Assembly: GCF_003263785.1 (NCBI RefSeq)
Contig: NZ_JYJK01000003.1
Span: 1-49,089 of the forward strand
DNA: 49,089 nucleotides
Direction: 5' to 3'
Source: Vibrio variabilis
GTDB taxonomy: Bacteria > Pseudomonadota > Gammaproteobacteria > Enterobacterales > Vibrionaceae
Shown here: piece after piece, positions 32,298 through 41,844 of the stretch
Layout: every line of letters begins with the position of its first letter
Numbering within the stretch: the stretch's first letter is position 1
Made by a program: the position numbers and the translations under genes
The notes under the pieces: generated by a model
What the model saw: only the letters and a program-made list of their open reading frames with translations
Databases searched by the model: none
Told to the model about the DNA's origin: nothing

Positions 32298-33486
32298 ATG
32301 GCGAACGCAGGCTTAGTAACCAATGCCCGCACCGTCATCGACTATCAACAATTTGGTAAATATGTAGACGGGAAAACGGCGTTAGTGGCACAAGGTGGAG
32401 GTCAACGTGGCATCTTCACCTCAGGTGTGCTCGACGCCTTTTTGTTGTCTAATTTCGACCCTTTTGATGAGTTTTACGGCACGTCAGCAGGGGCGTTAAA
32501 CATCTGCGCATTCCTTTCCCGTCAAGCCGAACTTGGTAAGTCATTCATCCTCGACTTAACAACAGCCCCTGAGTTTTTTCATTTATTTTCGCTTTATGCG
32601 TCGTAAGCAATACCTCAACCTGAAATGGGCACTGGATAAGATTTGTGATTATCCATACAAACTCGATATCGATATGGGGCGACGAGTCGTGGGGCATCGG
32701 CGCGCTTTTGCGGCGACCACCGACGTGAATACGTTAAAAGATCACTATCTGCCCATGCTTCAAGAGGATTGGTACCAAGTTTTGATGGCCACCAGCGCCA
32801 TTCCTACTTTGTTTGAAGGCACCGTCGCTCACCAAGGAAATGAGTTTATTGATGGGGGCGTTTCGGCTTCCATTCCTGTTCAAGAAGCATGGCGACAAGA
32901 GTGCCGCAGTATTATCGTTATTCGAACTGAGCAGTATGTTACTGAAGAGCCAAAGCTTGTTGAGGACGAACCTGTTGCCATAGAATCGCCCACTTGGTTT
33001 AGAGGTTCGTTGAATAACCTGCAACTTCAATGGCAGGATAAAGTCGATCAATGGTCAGGTGATTGGGGAGCGTTTTTTGAAAGTCGTAAGGTAAAAGCCA
33101 GCTCACTCAAGCACGCAGAACAACTTAAACTTCTTAATGGCGGCCGTTGGCTATTTGGATCCGGAGATATCTATCGTCTTAGCCACTGGTTTGGTGAACG
33201 CTTTGATTCAGGTCTTGCGGACATGCTGATGGTGCACTACCAGACGTATTCGTTAACCAGTGAATTTATAAAAAACCCTCCTGATGATTGCTTTATCTGG
33301 CAAATAGCGCCTGATCAACCATTAAAAACGTCCTCGCTTCTTAGTGATGTTGATGACATACTGCATGACTATCAAGTCGGTTTAGACGCCGGTTTCCGTT
33401 TTGTAGAAAACTATAATTTTGCAAAGCAACACAAAGCACTGACCAGTAGCAATAATGATCTTTGGCAACCACACCAAGCCAGCTAA
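32298..33486 (+). CDS. Patatin-like phospholipase A, one frameshift
   Basis: A serine lipid acyl hydrolase: the oxyanion-hole motif GGGQRG (33-38), the nucleophile GTSAG (Ser63) and the catalytic Asp in FIDGGVSASIPV. The frame breaks at TTTT (32586-32589); removing one T yields TTAPEFFHLFRFMRRKQYLNL and a 395-aa protein, equal in length to patatin B (396 aa) at 41800, with which it aligns along the whole length (LALAxxTDVxxLKDxYxP, ATxAIPxL, and the C-terminal DDIL.DY..G). This is the only break in the window that needs a deletion rather than an insertion. No ribosome binding site is obvious; coupling to the upstream 30-aa ORF is possible. Confidence 0.88.
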
Positions 33487-33655
33487 CCCATTTGGGTATT
33501 GACAAATTCGTAAGTTATTAATTGGTGCTAAATAAGTGCCATCTAACGCAACAAGCCATTAAAAACATTTGGTTAACAATTGAGCAGTTATACCGCAAAC
33601 TGTGACGACCCCTGTGAGTGTAACTTGATACGTGCCCCAAAGTTCCATCGATATG

Positions 33656-33671
33656 CGTGATATTTGTCACG
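33656..33671. promoter_or_regulatory. CRP-cAMP site upstream of mlc
   Basis: CGTGATATTTGTCACG: a palindrome fitting TGTGA-N6-TCACA at eight of ten positions. It lies about 75-90 bases before the mlc start; mlc is a CRP-controlled gene in E. coli. The rest of the 260-base upstream region holds no ORF I can support. Confidence 0.65.
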
Positions 33672-33746
33672 GCAATCTTATAAACTGCTTCACAATTACT
33701 TCGCAAAGTAAAAAAATTAACAGGTTGTTGTTTTTTGGAGTTCAAA

Positions 33747-34963
33747 ATGTACATGGCTCAACCCGGGCACATTGATCATATCAAGCAGATCAATGCTGGT
33801 CGTGTGTATAAACTGATAGACCAATTTGGGCCTATTTCGCGTATCGACCTATCTAAATTAAGTGATTTAGCCCCTGCGAGTATCACAAAAATTACGCGAG
33901 AACTCATTCAAGCACATCTAATTCATGAGACGGCGGTTCAAGAAGCAACCAGCCGAGGCCGCCCTGCGGTTGGTTTACAGACCAACAATCAAGGTTGGCA
34001 ATTCCTCTCTATGCGTCTAGGCCGTGGTTACCTATCTATCGCGCTGCACGAGCTTGGCGGCGATGTTCTTATTGATACCAAAATAGAAATTCATGAAGTG
34101 GATCAAGAAGACGTGCTTGCTCGTCTGCTGTATGAGATAGAAGACTTTTTCGAAAGCTACAGCGAGCAGCTCGATCGTGTCACCAGTATCGCACTTACGC
34201 TTCCGGGCTTAGTGAACTCTGACAAGGGTATCGTTCTGCAGATGCCGCATTACAACGTTAAGAACCTTAACGTTGCCGAAGAGATATTCAAAGTCACTGG
34301 ATTGCCCGTCTTTGTGGCAAATGACACCCGAGCTTGGGCGCTGGCTGAGAACTTATTTGGTCATTCTCAGGACTGTGATAACTCAGTGCTGATTTCCATT
34401 CACCATGGTCTTGGTGCAGGTATTATCCTAGATGGTCGTGTCTTGCAAGGGCGTCACGGTAACATTGGCGAGTTAGGCCATATCCAGATCAATCGCCAAG
34501 GCAAGGATTGTCATTGTGGCAATACTGGGTGTCTTGAGACGGTCGCGAGTTCTCAGGCAATCCGCGACGAAGTGACTCAGCGACTGGCAAAAGGTGAAGC
34601 ATCGATATTATCCGAATGTGAAGAAATATCGGTAGAAGCGATTTGCGAAGCGGCAGTAAAAGGTGATGCTCTTGCCATCAATGTGATTGAAAAGCTTGGC
34701 GAGCACCTAGCAGTGCGATTGCGATTGTGATTAACCTGTTCAACCCAGAGAAGGTGCTGATTGGTGGCGTCATCAACCAGGCAAAAGACATTCTCTATCC
34801 TGCCATTGAGAGCTGCATCGCCAATCAAAGTTTGCCGGTTTATACCGAAGACCTGCAATTGGTCGAGTCACGTTTTTATAAGCAAGCGACGATGCCAGGA
34901 GCGGCTTTGGTGAAACAAGCACTGTACGATGGCCTGTTGCTAATGAAAGTTATTGAAGGGTAA
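33747..34963 (+). CDS. mlc: Transcriptional repressor Mlc (ROK family), one frameshift
   Basis: Represses ptsG, manXYZ, malT and related sugar genes; sequestered by EIIB-Glc when glucose is imported. N-terminal helix-turn-helix (about 18-70: NAGRVYKLIDQFGPISRIDLSK, LAPASITKITRELI), SRGRPAVGLQ, and a ROK domain with the zinc motif CHCGNTGCLE. One G is missing at 34710: restoring it turns EHLAVRLRL-stop into EHLGSAIAIVINLFNPEKVLIGGV, giving 405 aa (E. coli 406). The start ATG at 33747 follows TTGGAG. Probably intact in the real genome. Confidence 0.94.
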
Positions 34964-35012
34964 GGCTTTTCACACTCTTTGCTGACGGTCATATTTTTGT
35001 TTGTTCAGACAG

Positions 35013-35039
35013 TAAACTTCTTGTGCTTCCTGCCGATAT
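35013..35039 (+). promoter_or_regulatory. Sigma-28 (FliA) promoter of cheV
   Basis: TAAA, 15 bases, GCCGATAT: identical to the flagellar consensus TAAA-N15-GCCGATAA except for the last base. It lies 43 bases upstream of the cheV start, in the 118-base gap after mlc. Confidence 0.85.
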
Positions 35040-35081
35040 CATGAGATAAGAAATTGTTATCGTTTTTGCCAAGGAAGCCTC

Positions 35082-36020
35082 ATGTCGAGTGTATTGAGTT
35101 CTGTTGACCAGCGTACCCAGTTAGTGGGTGAGAATAGACTTGAGCTGTTGATGTTCACGCTGAACAGTCGCCAGACTTTTGCTATCAATGTTTTTAAGGT
35201 TAAAGAGGTGCTTAAGTTGCCTCCTTTAACTCAGCTTCCTGGCTCACATCCCAGCATCCGTGGTGTTGCCTCCCTACGTGGTGAATCCCTGCCGGTCATT
35301 GATTTGCGTCGTGCGATTGGTTTTCCTACTTTACAGGAAGAGGCTGTACAAAACCTTATTATCACCGAATATAACCGCACTGTTCAGGGCTTCCTCGTCG
35401 GTGAAGTGAAGAATATCGTTAATACCGCTTGGACTGAGATCCAACCGCCACCGCGCACCGTCGGACGTTCTAATTACCTCACCGCGATCACTAAAGTTGA
35501 AGAAGCGGATAGTGTAAGTCTGGTCGAAATCATTGATGTTGAAAAAGTGTTGGCTGAGATCATCGACTACGATATTGCCATTTCCGAAGAAACCTTAGAT
35601 CGTGCTCTATTACCCCATTTGGCGGGTAAGAAAATCTTGATTGTTGATGACTCATCCACGGCTCGTCATCAGGTCAAAGCGACGCTGGCTCAGCTTGGTG
35701 TGGAAATTATCGAGTGTTTTGATGGTGCTATGGCACTGAAGTTACTTAAGCAGTGGAGTGATGAAGGTATTGATGTGTGTAGTGAACTTCTGATGATGAT
35801 CACCGACGCCGAAATGCCAGAAATGGATGGCTACAAACTCACGCATGAAGTGAGAAGCGATCCACGCATGAAAGATCTGTTTATCACCTTAAATACGTCA
35901 CTCAGTGGTAGCTTCAATGATGCGATGGTGGAGAAAGTAGGCTGCGATCGTTTCATTTCTAAATTCCAACCGGATTTGCTGGTGGATGTGGTTCAGCAGC
36001 GTATTCGTCGCGACCTATAA
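35082..36020 (+). CDS. cheV: Chemotaxis protein CheV
   Basis: A 312-aa coupling protein: an N-terminal CheW-like domain (about 20-165; FALNVFKVKEVLK-like NVFKVKEVLKLP, GVASLRGESLPVIDLR) that links receptors to CheA, and a C-terminal receiver domain (about 185-310; ILIVDDSSTARHQVK, ITDAEMPEMDGYKLT with the phospho-acceptor Asp, NTSLSGSFND, SKFQPD). Monocistronic, read from a FliA promoter, so it is expressed with the late flagellar genes. AAGGAAG precedes the ATG. Confidence 0.96.
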   Translation: MSSVLSSVDQRTQLVGENRLELLMFTLNSRQTFAINVFKVKEVLKLPPLTQLPGSHPSIRGVASLRGESLPVIDLRRAIGFPTLQEEAVQNLIITEYNRTVQGFLVGEVKNIVNTAWTEIQPPPRTVGRSNYLTAITKVEEADSVSLVEIIDVEKVLAEIIDYDIAISEETLDRALLPHLAGKKILIVDDSSTARHQVKATLAQLGVEIIECFDGAMALKLLKQWSDEGIDVCSELLMMITDAEMPEMDGYKLTHEVRSDPRMKDLFITLNTSLSGSFNDAMVEKVGCDRFISKFQPDLLVDVVQQRIRRDL

Positions 36021-36040
36021 TTTCGCGTTGTAAATTAATG

Positions 36041-36070
36041 TACGACATACGGTAAGGTTTGGTCTATAAT
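36041..36070 (+). promoter_or_regulatory. Candidate promoter of a short transcript
   Basis: TACGAC, 18 bases, TATAAT (36065-36070), a perfect -10 hexamer with a weak -35. It could drive the short unit that ends at the hairpin at 36264. Confidence 0.4.
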
Positions 36071-36146
36071 TACATGATATCTAATGGGGTCTACTCTTAG
36101 ATACGCGCAATATAATTTACTACCAGCTAAAGGTTGTTCCATCAGA

Positions 36147-36248
36147 ATGATTTGGTTAACTTCTAAGGTCGTAATGACTTTGAGTTTACTCATCTACAGG
36201 GAATGGAAGAAAAGACGTACGGAAGCGGCAGTAAAAGTGGATGTTTAG
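36147..36248 (+). CDS. Possible 33-aa small ORF
   Basis: MIWLTSKVVMTLSLLIYREW followed by KKRRTEAAVKVDV: a short hydrophobic stretch and a very basic tail. It lies inside a unit bounded by a TATAAT element and a terminator. The ribosome binding site is poor (AAAGG about 14 bases upstream), so an untranslated small RNA is an equally good reading. I do not recognise a family. Confidence 0.3.
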   Translation: MIWLTSKVVMTLSLLIYREWKKRRTEAAVKVDV

Positions 36249-36263
36249 TCCATGCGATTTAAA

Positions 36264-36291
36264 AAAAGCGGGAACGTCGGTTCCCGCTTTT
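36264..36291. terminator. Bidirectional terminator between the short unit and dnaE2
   Basis: AAAAGCGGGAACGTCGGTTCCCGCTTTT; arms GCGGGAA/TTCCCGC. T-runs on both strands; on the minus strand it lies about 30 bases beyond the dnaE2 stop. Confidence 0.85.
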
Positions 36292-36321
36292 GTATTTTTG
36301 CTTTCTGTAAAAAGCGCTGGA

Positions 36322-39300
36322 CTAGTGAAATTCACGAGACTGTACTTTTAGCTCACTTAACTGCTCTGTCATGTCAATAAGTCGACCCGCAATGACATGC
36401 GTGACCTCGCCTTCACGCTCTAATATGCCTTTCACCTTGAGGATCTTTGAGGTGAGATAGGCCTGCTTTTGTGCCCTAGCGGTGGCTTGCCATACTACGA
36501 CGTTAATGTTCCCAGTGTCGTCTTCTAACGTGAAGAAGGTGATGCCAGCTGCTGTACCCGGTGATTGCTTACCTGTGACCATCCCCACTACCGTGACCAG
36601 AGTTTGATGGTCTTTGTTGACTAGTTCTGTCATTCGGGTGAAGCGGCCAAGCCTGCCTGCTTCATCGAGCAGGGTGATAGGGTGTTTGTTCAGTGATACA
36701 TTCATCGATGAAAAATCTTCAAGCATATCTTCAATGGCTGAAGGCTTGTAAGGTAAAGGATCCGCAATTGCCGATTGAGCACTGTGCTGGAATAGGGGTA
36801 AGTCATCTAAGCTGTCCATCATTGCCCAGCGTGTGGCGTAGCGATCTCCCGAGATACATTGGAGTGCATTGGCTGAGGCCAGAGTTTCCAGCTCACGCCG
36901 ATTGAGTCCGAGTTGCTTGATCTGCGTTGGAGTTCGAAAACCCTCTGGTGGCCTATGCTGCAGAAGTTTTTGAATGCTCTGCTCACTTAATCCATTGATC
37001 TGCCTAAATCCCAGCTGCAGTGTCAGCCCTTTGGCAGTCTGTCTTAGATAGTGATGATACGTCGAGCGATTGACACAGACTGGCGCGATATCGACCTGAT
37101 GTCGCTTAGCATCTTGAATCAATTGTGAAGCGCTATAGAAGCCCATAGGAAGGCTATTCAGCAGAGAGGTGTAAAAGGCCTCAGGATAGTAATACTTCAG
37201 CCAAGCGCTGCAATAGGCCAGCACCGCAAATGACGCAGAGTGACTTTCTGGAAAGCCATATTCACCAAAACCACAGATCTGGTCAAACAACCGCTCGGCA
37301 AAGTCGATTTGATAGCCGTTTTGCTGCATGCCGTCGATCAACTTGTGGCGAAACTTGGCCAAGTTGCCATTCTTCTTCCAAGCGGCCATCGCGCGGCGCA
37401 GTTTATCAGCCTCACCACCGGTAAACCCTGCTGCGACCATTGCCAATTTGATCACTTGCTCTTGGAAAATGGGCACACCTAATGTGCGTGAGAGTACGGC
37501 TTTGACTTCCTCAGAGGGATAAGAAACGGGCTCTTCTCCATTACGACGTTTCAGAAACGGATGCACCATATCGCCCTGAATGGGGCCTGGCCTAACGATG
37601 GCAATTTGAATCACGAGATCGTAATAGGTTGCTGGCTTTAGGCGTGGCAACATACTCATCTGCGCGCGGGATTCAATCTGAAACACCCCAACAGTATCGG
37701 CACGTTGCAGCATGCCATAGACATTGGGGTCGTCTTGAAGTCTGGTAATATCAGCGATGCTCAGCTTGCGGCCGTAATGCTTCTCAACCAATTGGAAGCA
37801 TTTACGAATGGCGGTAAGCATACCTAAAGCGAGCACATCGACTTTAAGGAGCCCTAAGCTCTCTAGGTCATCTTTATCCCACTGAATGACGGTACGCTCA
37901 GCCATCGCGGCGTTCTCTACCGGCACGAGCTCATACAAAGGGCCAGAGGCAATCACAAAGCCACCGACATGTTGAGATAGGTGTCTAGGGAAGCCGGTGA
38001 TGTCGTTGACGAGCTCAATAAATTGCTGCCCTTTGAGAGAGTCAGGTTTTAGTCCTAGTTCGACCAATTGCGCTTGCCACCCTTGTGAACGGTCGCGGCG
38101 ATTGATGTTTTTAATAAAGTAATCAAGCTGAGTCTCACTAACGCCTAACGCTTTACCCACATCGCGTACCGCACTTTTAAACCGGTAAGAGATCACCGTA
38201 GCCGCTAGCGCGGCGCGCTCACGGCCATATTTTTGATAGATGTATTGAATAACCTCTTCACGGCGTTCGTGCTCAAAGTCGACATCAATATCAGGTGGTT
38301 CATTACGTTCTTTACTGATAAAACGCTCGAACAGTACCGAGATCTGTCTTGGGTCGACGGAGGTAATTTCGAGGCAATAACAGACCACGGAGTTAGCTGC
38401 AGAGCCACGACCTTGATAAAGGATCCCTTGCCGTTTAGCGAACATGACGATGTCATGAATAGTCAAAAAATAGAATGGGTACTTAAGATCTTCAATAAGA
38501 AATAACTCTTTCTCGATCGTTTGCTCAACTTCCGTAGGCACCCCTTCAGGAAAGCGCAGTCGTTTACCGTGTTCGACCAACTCCCTTAAATAGCTCATAG
38601 GTGTTTTGCCATTGGGGATCAGCTCGCTAGGGTACTCATATTGGAGCTCTTTTAACTTGAACTTACATAGGCTGGCAATGTAGATACTTTCTTCTAGCCA
38701 CTCTTCACGATACAGCTTAGTCAGCTTGGCCTTAGGGCGTAAGCTACGCTCGGTATTTGCCAGTAAGTGACCACATACTTTATCGATAGACGTGTTGAGT
38801 TTAATAGCGGTTAAGGTGTGCTGCAGTGGCAAGCGTGTCGCGGTGTGCATCAATACACCACCACACGCCGTGATAGGGCGCTGCAGTTCTACGGCCAGTG
38901 ATTCACAATGAGCAAGGTATTTATGTTCATGAGAATTAAGGTGACGCTGCACACCAATCCAAAGCCTATGAGCGTGATATTGCTCAAGCCAGCGCCCCCA
39001 TCTGAGGTCGCGTTCATCGCCACAAGGCAGCCAAATGATTAGACAGTGACGCAGCGACATCACGTCCCATTCTGAGAGTTGATACTCGCCCTTCTCACAG
39101 CGACGCCTCGCGTTCGTAATGATGCGGCACAGCTCAGCGTACGCCTCACGACTAGGGCACAGTAATAGAAATTGGCACTCACTATTGAGCCAAAACATGC
39201 TGCCGACAATCTGCTTAATCGATAAGTCGTGCTGCTTAATGGCCGTGTGAGCGCGTACCACGCCCGCAACCGAGCATTCATCGGTTATCGCGATGGCGCT

Positions 39301-39399
39301 GTATTGTAAAAAATCGGCCTGCAGCACCAACTCCTCCGCATGGGAGGCGCCGGTAAGGAAGGAAAAATTGCTCTGACAAAAAAGCTCAGCGTACTTCAT
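36322..39399 (-). CDS. dnaE2: Error-prone DNA polymerase DnaE2 (ImuC)
   Basis: A C-family polymerase that performs SOS mutagenesis with ImuA and ImuB. The 1025 residues have an N-terminal PHP domain (MKYAELFCQSNFSFLTGASH), the polymerase core with the catalytic acidic motif PPDIDVDFEHERREEVIQY, QGRGSAANSVVCYCLEIT, GEYGFPESHSASFAVLAY, a helix-hairpin-helix region and a C-terminal OB fold (VTVVGMVTGKQSPGTAAG, FFTLEDDTGNINVVVW). It is shorter than DnaE1 and lacks the replicative C-terminal extension, as expected. It lies 32 bases downstream of imuB and shares the LexA-controlled promoter at 41587. Confidence 0.97.
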   Translation of the reverse strand: MKYAELFCQSNFSFLTGASHAEELVLQADFLQYSAIAITDECSVAGVVRAHTAIKQHDLSIKQIVGSMFWLNSECQFLLLCPSREAYAELCRIITNARRRCEKGEYQLSEWDVMSLRHCLIIWLPCGDERDLRWGRWLEQYHAHRLWIGVQRHLNSHEHKYLAHCESLAVELQRPITACGGVLMHTATRLPLQHTLTAIKLNTSIDKVCGHLLANTERSLRPKAKLTKLYREEWLEESIYIASLCKFKLKELQYEYPSELIPNGKTPMSYLRELVEHGKRLRFPEGVPTEVEQTIEKELFLIEDLKYPFYFLTIHDIVMFAKRQGILYQGRGSAANSVVCYCLEITSVDPRQISVLFERFISKERNEPPDIDVDFEHERREEVIQYIYQKYGRERAALAATVISYRFKSAVRDVGKALGVSETQLDYFIKNINRRDRSQGWQAQLVELGLKPDSLKGQQFIELVNDITGFPRHLSQHVGGFVIASGPLYELVPVENAAMAERTVIQWDKDDLESLGLLKVDVLALGMLTAIRKCFQLVEKHYGRKLSIADITRLQDDPNVYGMLQRADTVGVFQIESRAQMSMLPRLKPATYYDLVIQIAIVRPGPIQGDMVHPFLKRRNGEEPVSYPSEEVKAVLSRTLGVPIFQEQVIKLAMVAAGFTGGEADKLRRAMAAWKKNGNLAKFRHKLIDGMQQNGYQIDFAERLFDQICGFGEYGFPESHSASFAVLAYCSAWLKYYYPEAFYTSLLNSLPMGFYSASQLIQDAKRHQVDIAPVCVNRSTYHHYLRQTAKGLTLQLGFRQINGLSEQSIQKLLQHRPPEGFRTPTQIKQLGLNRRELETLASANALQCISGDRYATRWAMMDSLDDLPLFQHSAQSAIADPLPYKPSAIEDMLEDFSSMNVSLNKHPITLLDEAGRLGRFTRMTELVNKDHQTLVTVVGMVTGKQSPGTAAGITFFTLEDDTGNINVVVWQATARAQKQAYLTSKILKVKGILEREGEVTHVIAGRLIDMTEQLSELKVQSREFH

Positions 39400-39431
39400 G
39401 GTTAACGGTCTACTGATTGACGAATTAAGGA

Positions 39432-40877
39432 TTAACTAAATTGCCCGTGGATAAACCACTGCTTGTCTTCGGTGCGAAACACCCAAAGCCATTGGCCTTG
39501 TTCGCTGCGTGCCACATAGTAATCACGCTTTACTGGGTTGCCATCCCACCAGCCGCTGACAATACGCTCGGGTCCAACGACCACACTGACTTTTTGTTCC
39601 AGTGGCATTGGCGAGTTAAACATCAGGCTTGGACGCAGCTTAATCGGTAAGTGAGCGTTTACCTTAGGTGATTCCGTCGCGGTCGGGGCGCTGGGTTGGG
39701 TGGCGTATTCCGGTCTTGGATCATCGGTGAGCGTTAATGAGGTGACACTATGTTGCCCAAGCTTTGCTTGCAGTGTGGAGATAAGCTCCAGCGCTGTTTG
39801 ACGACCTTTTACTCCGCTAAACAGATCGTGTTCATGCACCTGCACTTCATCAGCGCGTACTATGCTCAGAGTCAAACCGCTCACCGCGCCGTCTAGTTGA
39901 ATGCTTTCCAAAGTGAGGGCGGATAAGGCTTGCCATTTCTCAGCCAGATAATCTCCTTGCGCCGAGTGAAAGCTCACCGATTTATCACCGTGATCACGTT
40001 GATGCAGCGTCAGTGACAGTTCAAATGCGACCTTGTCCCTTAGCTTAAGAAATACTTCTAATTGTCGGAATAAGCGCGTTAAAGGCTTCTGCAGCCAGTC
40101 GACGTTCTCGATATCAAACAGCAGTTCTAAGTACTGGCGAAAATGTTCTGGTGGATGATAGAAATCAACCGGGTGTTTAAATTGCCCAGTAAGCCTGCCG
40201 GTATAATTGACTAAGTCGATATCAAAGCGCTTGGCAATATCAGGGAGTGGCAGCCCGAGTAGATCTTGAATCGTTTGGATCCCTACGCGCTGTAATTTTT
40301 CGACCTGCTTGGTTGGCAGTTCAGAGCAGGTTAGTGGATAGCGTGCGAGTGCCTCATTGAGCTTGTCTCGGTTGGACTCTATCCAGTTACGCCCCTGTTT
40401 TGCCATGAGCATCGCCGCATAGGGCGATACGCCGGTTGAGTAGTGCGTCTGTACCTCTAAATGCGCGAGGTGCGTCTGTAAAGCGTGCCAATAGTTTTCG
40501 ATGCCGTCGTAAAGTGACAGCATATTGGTGACTTTAAGCAGCAGACCATTGGGAGGGCACAGGCAGATATCCGAGGTGATCATATAGAGCCACTGCGCAA
40601 TGTCTTGCAGGCGGCGCGCTTCAACATCGCTGTCATAAGGGTGCACTTGTAGGTCTTGGCAAAGCGCCGCAGCGCTGCCAAGTCCCATGCCTAATGTCAC
40701 GCCTTGCTCTAATGCGTGTGTATTGGCTTGTACAACGGTATGCCGACGACCATCGACAATAGCGACAGCGAGTACTTCTTGTAGTTTATCCGCCGCGTTA
40801 GGTTGCGCCTGCTTAAATGATGCGAACAAAGTATCGAGCTGCAAGGTCGGAAAATGTAGGTATAACCACAACAACAT
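39432..40877 (-). CDS. imuB: ImuB (inactive Y-family polymerase homologue)
   Basis: The clamp-binding hub of the SOS mutasome. The 481-aa protein has a Y-family layout (palm, little-finger-like C-terminal region), starting MLLWLYLHFPTLQLDTLF. It lacks the paired acidic residues of an active polymerase, and ImuB is known to be catalytically dead. The C-terminal ImuB segment is present (RPSLMFNSPMPLEQKVSVVVGPERIVSGWW). It begins 3 bases after the imuA stop; dnaE2 follows. Confidence 0.95.
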   Translation of the reverse strand: MLLWLYLHFPTLQLDTLFASFKQAQPNAADKLQEVLAVAIVDGRRHTVVQANTHALEQGVTLGMGLGSAAALCQDLQVHPYDSDVEARRLQDIAQWLYMITSDICLCPPNGLLLKVTNMLSLYDGIENYWHALQTHLAHLEVQTHYSTGVSPYAAMLMAKQGRNWIESNRDKLNEALARYPLTCSELPTKQVEKLQRVGIQTIQDLLGLPLPDIAKRFDIDLVNYTGRLTGQFKHPVDFYHPPEHFRQYLELLFDIENVDWLQKPLTRLFRQLEVFLKLRDKVAFELSLTLHQRDHGDKSVSFHSAQGDYLAEKWQALSALTLESIQLDGAVSGLTLSIVRADEVQVHEHDLFSGVKGRQTALELISTLQAKLGQHSVTSLTLTDDPRPEYATQPSAPTATESPKVNAHLPIKLRPSLMFNSPMPLEQKVSVVVGPERIVSGWWDGNPVKRDYYVARSEQGQWLWVFRTEDKQWFIHGQFS

Positions 40878-40880
40878 CGA

Positions 40881-41576
40881 CTATCCTTGCTGGCGCATTG
40901 GAAATGCAACCACGGTTGAAGGGCTAGTTTGGTGAGTGCGAGTAAGCTCTGGCCAGCGGTCGTGCATATTAATCACGAACTGGTCGCGTACAAAACCACC
41001 TTTACGCTTGGTAATGGAAACCGACAGCCCCATATCGTGTGGGGCTAGAGTCAGACTGAGCGAGACAGGCAAAGAAAAGACCTGTGAATCACCTTGGTTG
41101 AGTTCAGGTTTAAACAGAAACTGTAGACAGTGACCAATGTCACTTGCCACTTGAAGGCGCTTCGCTTGATGGATCTCAATCCCGCTATGCCATAGACAGA
41201 CGCCGCAACATGCGCCACTTTTTAAGCATTGCTCTGCAGCCCAAAGCGCGTGTTGAGGAGAGTTTGGATAGATCAAAAGTACTTGCGACGGAGCGATGCC
41301 CTGAGCATAGAGATACTCGGCACACAAATAGCCCGGAGGATTAATCAGTACGAACAGTCGTTGTGCCGCGTGTTTCTGTACATAAGGCATCAATAATCTA
41401 AGCTCGCCAATACCTTGCTGTGATTGAATATCAATAACGCCAGAAGTCGGAAAGCCCCCACCAAGGCGTTGGTCGAGTTCGGGAAAACCGGTCGCTTGAT
41501 ACTCGCCGGGAGAGTCGACTCGGTTTCCTTTCCAAATCAGTTGCTTGCGTTGTAAATCACTAATCAATTCATGCAT
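40881..41576 (-). CDS. imuA: ImuA (SulA/RecA-like mutasome component)
   Basis: First gene of the SOS mutagenesis cassette. The 231-aa RecA-like protein begins MHELISDLQRKQLIWKGNRV and has GFPELDQRLGGGFPTSGVID, IGELRLLMPYV and LFVLINPPGYLCAEYLY. The P-loop region is degenerate, as in other ImuA proteins. A LexA box lies 11 bases upstream of the ATG. Confidence 0.92.
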   Translation of the reverse strand: MHELISDLQRKQLIWKGNRVDSPGEYQATGFPELDQRLGGGFPTSGVIDIQSQQGIGELRLLMPYVQKHAAQRLFVLINPPGYLCAEYLYAQGIAPSQVLLIYPNSPQHALWAAEQCLKSGACCGVCLWHSGIEIHQAKRLQVASDIGHCLQFLFKPELNQGDSQVFSLPVSLSLTLAPHDMGLSVSITKRKGGFVRDQFVINMHDRWPELTRTHQTSPSTVVAFPMRQQG

Positions 41577-41586
41577 AATAAAATAC

Positions 41587-41602
41587 CTGTATGTATATAC
41601 AG
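41587..41602. promoter_or_regulatory. LexA operator of the imuA-imuB-dnaE2 cassette
   Basis: CTGTATGTATATACAG fits CTG-N10-CAG with a strongly AT-rich, nearly symmetric centre. It sits directly before imuA, so the cassette is induced by DNA damage. The region up to 41799 has no ORF I can support and also leads to patatin B on the plus strand. Confidence 0.92.
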
Positions 41603-41799
41603 TATATAAGAATTCATCGCCGCCGCAAGCCTTGATGAAGACACAATGACGCTGTTTGATTACAGAGCGAGCAGAAACAAAAGGTTAGTGACAAATAAGA
41701 GATAAGAGCCAACAAAAAAATAGTGTAAACAGTAGAGCAAATATTTTAATCTCAACCTATGACGACCGTTTATAGCTGAATAGAGCGGAGAACTAGGAC

Positions 41800-41844
41800 G
41801 TGGAGAAGCAGGACGTGATGAAGCAGAATGTGGAGAAAGCTGGC
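41800..41844 (+). repeat. Three imperfect 15-base repeats at the start of patatin B
   Basis: GTGGAGAAGCAGGAC, GTGATGAAGCAGAAT, GTGGAGAAAGCTGGC. In frame, they encode a repeated pentapeptide (M/V-E/M-K-Q/A-D/N/G). They give several GTG/ATG codons, which makes the true start ambiguous. Confidence 0.6.

Noticed and set aside
33518..33754. Minus-strand frame in the mlc upstream region
   Set aside because: It overlaps the CRP site and mlc start and shows no protein family character.
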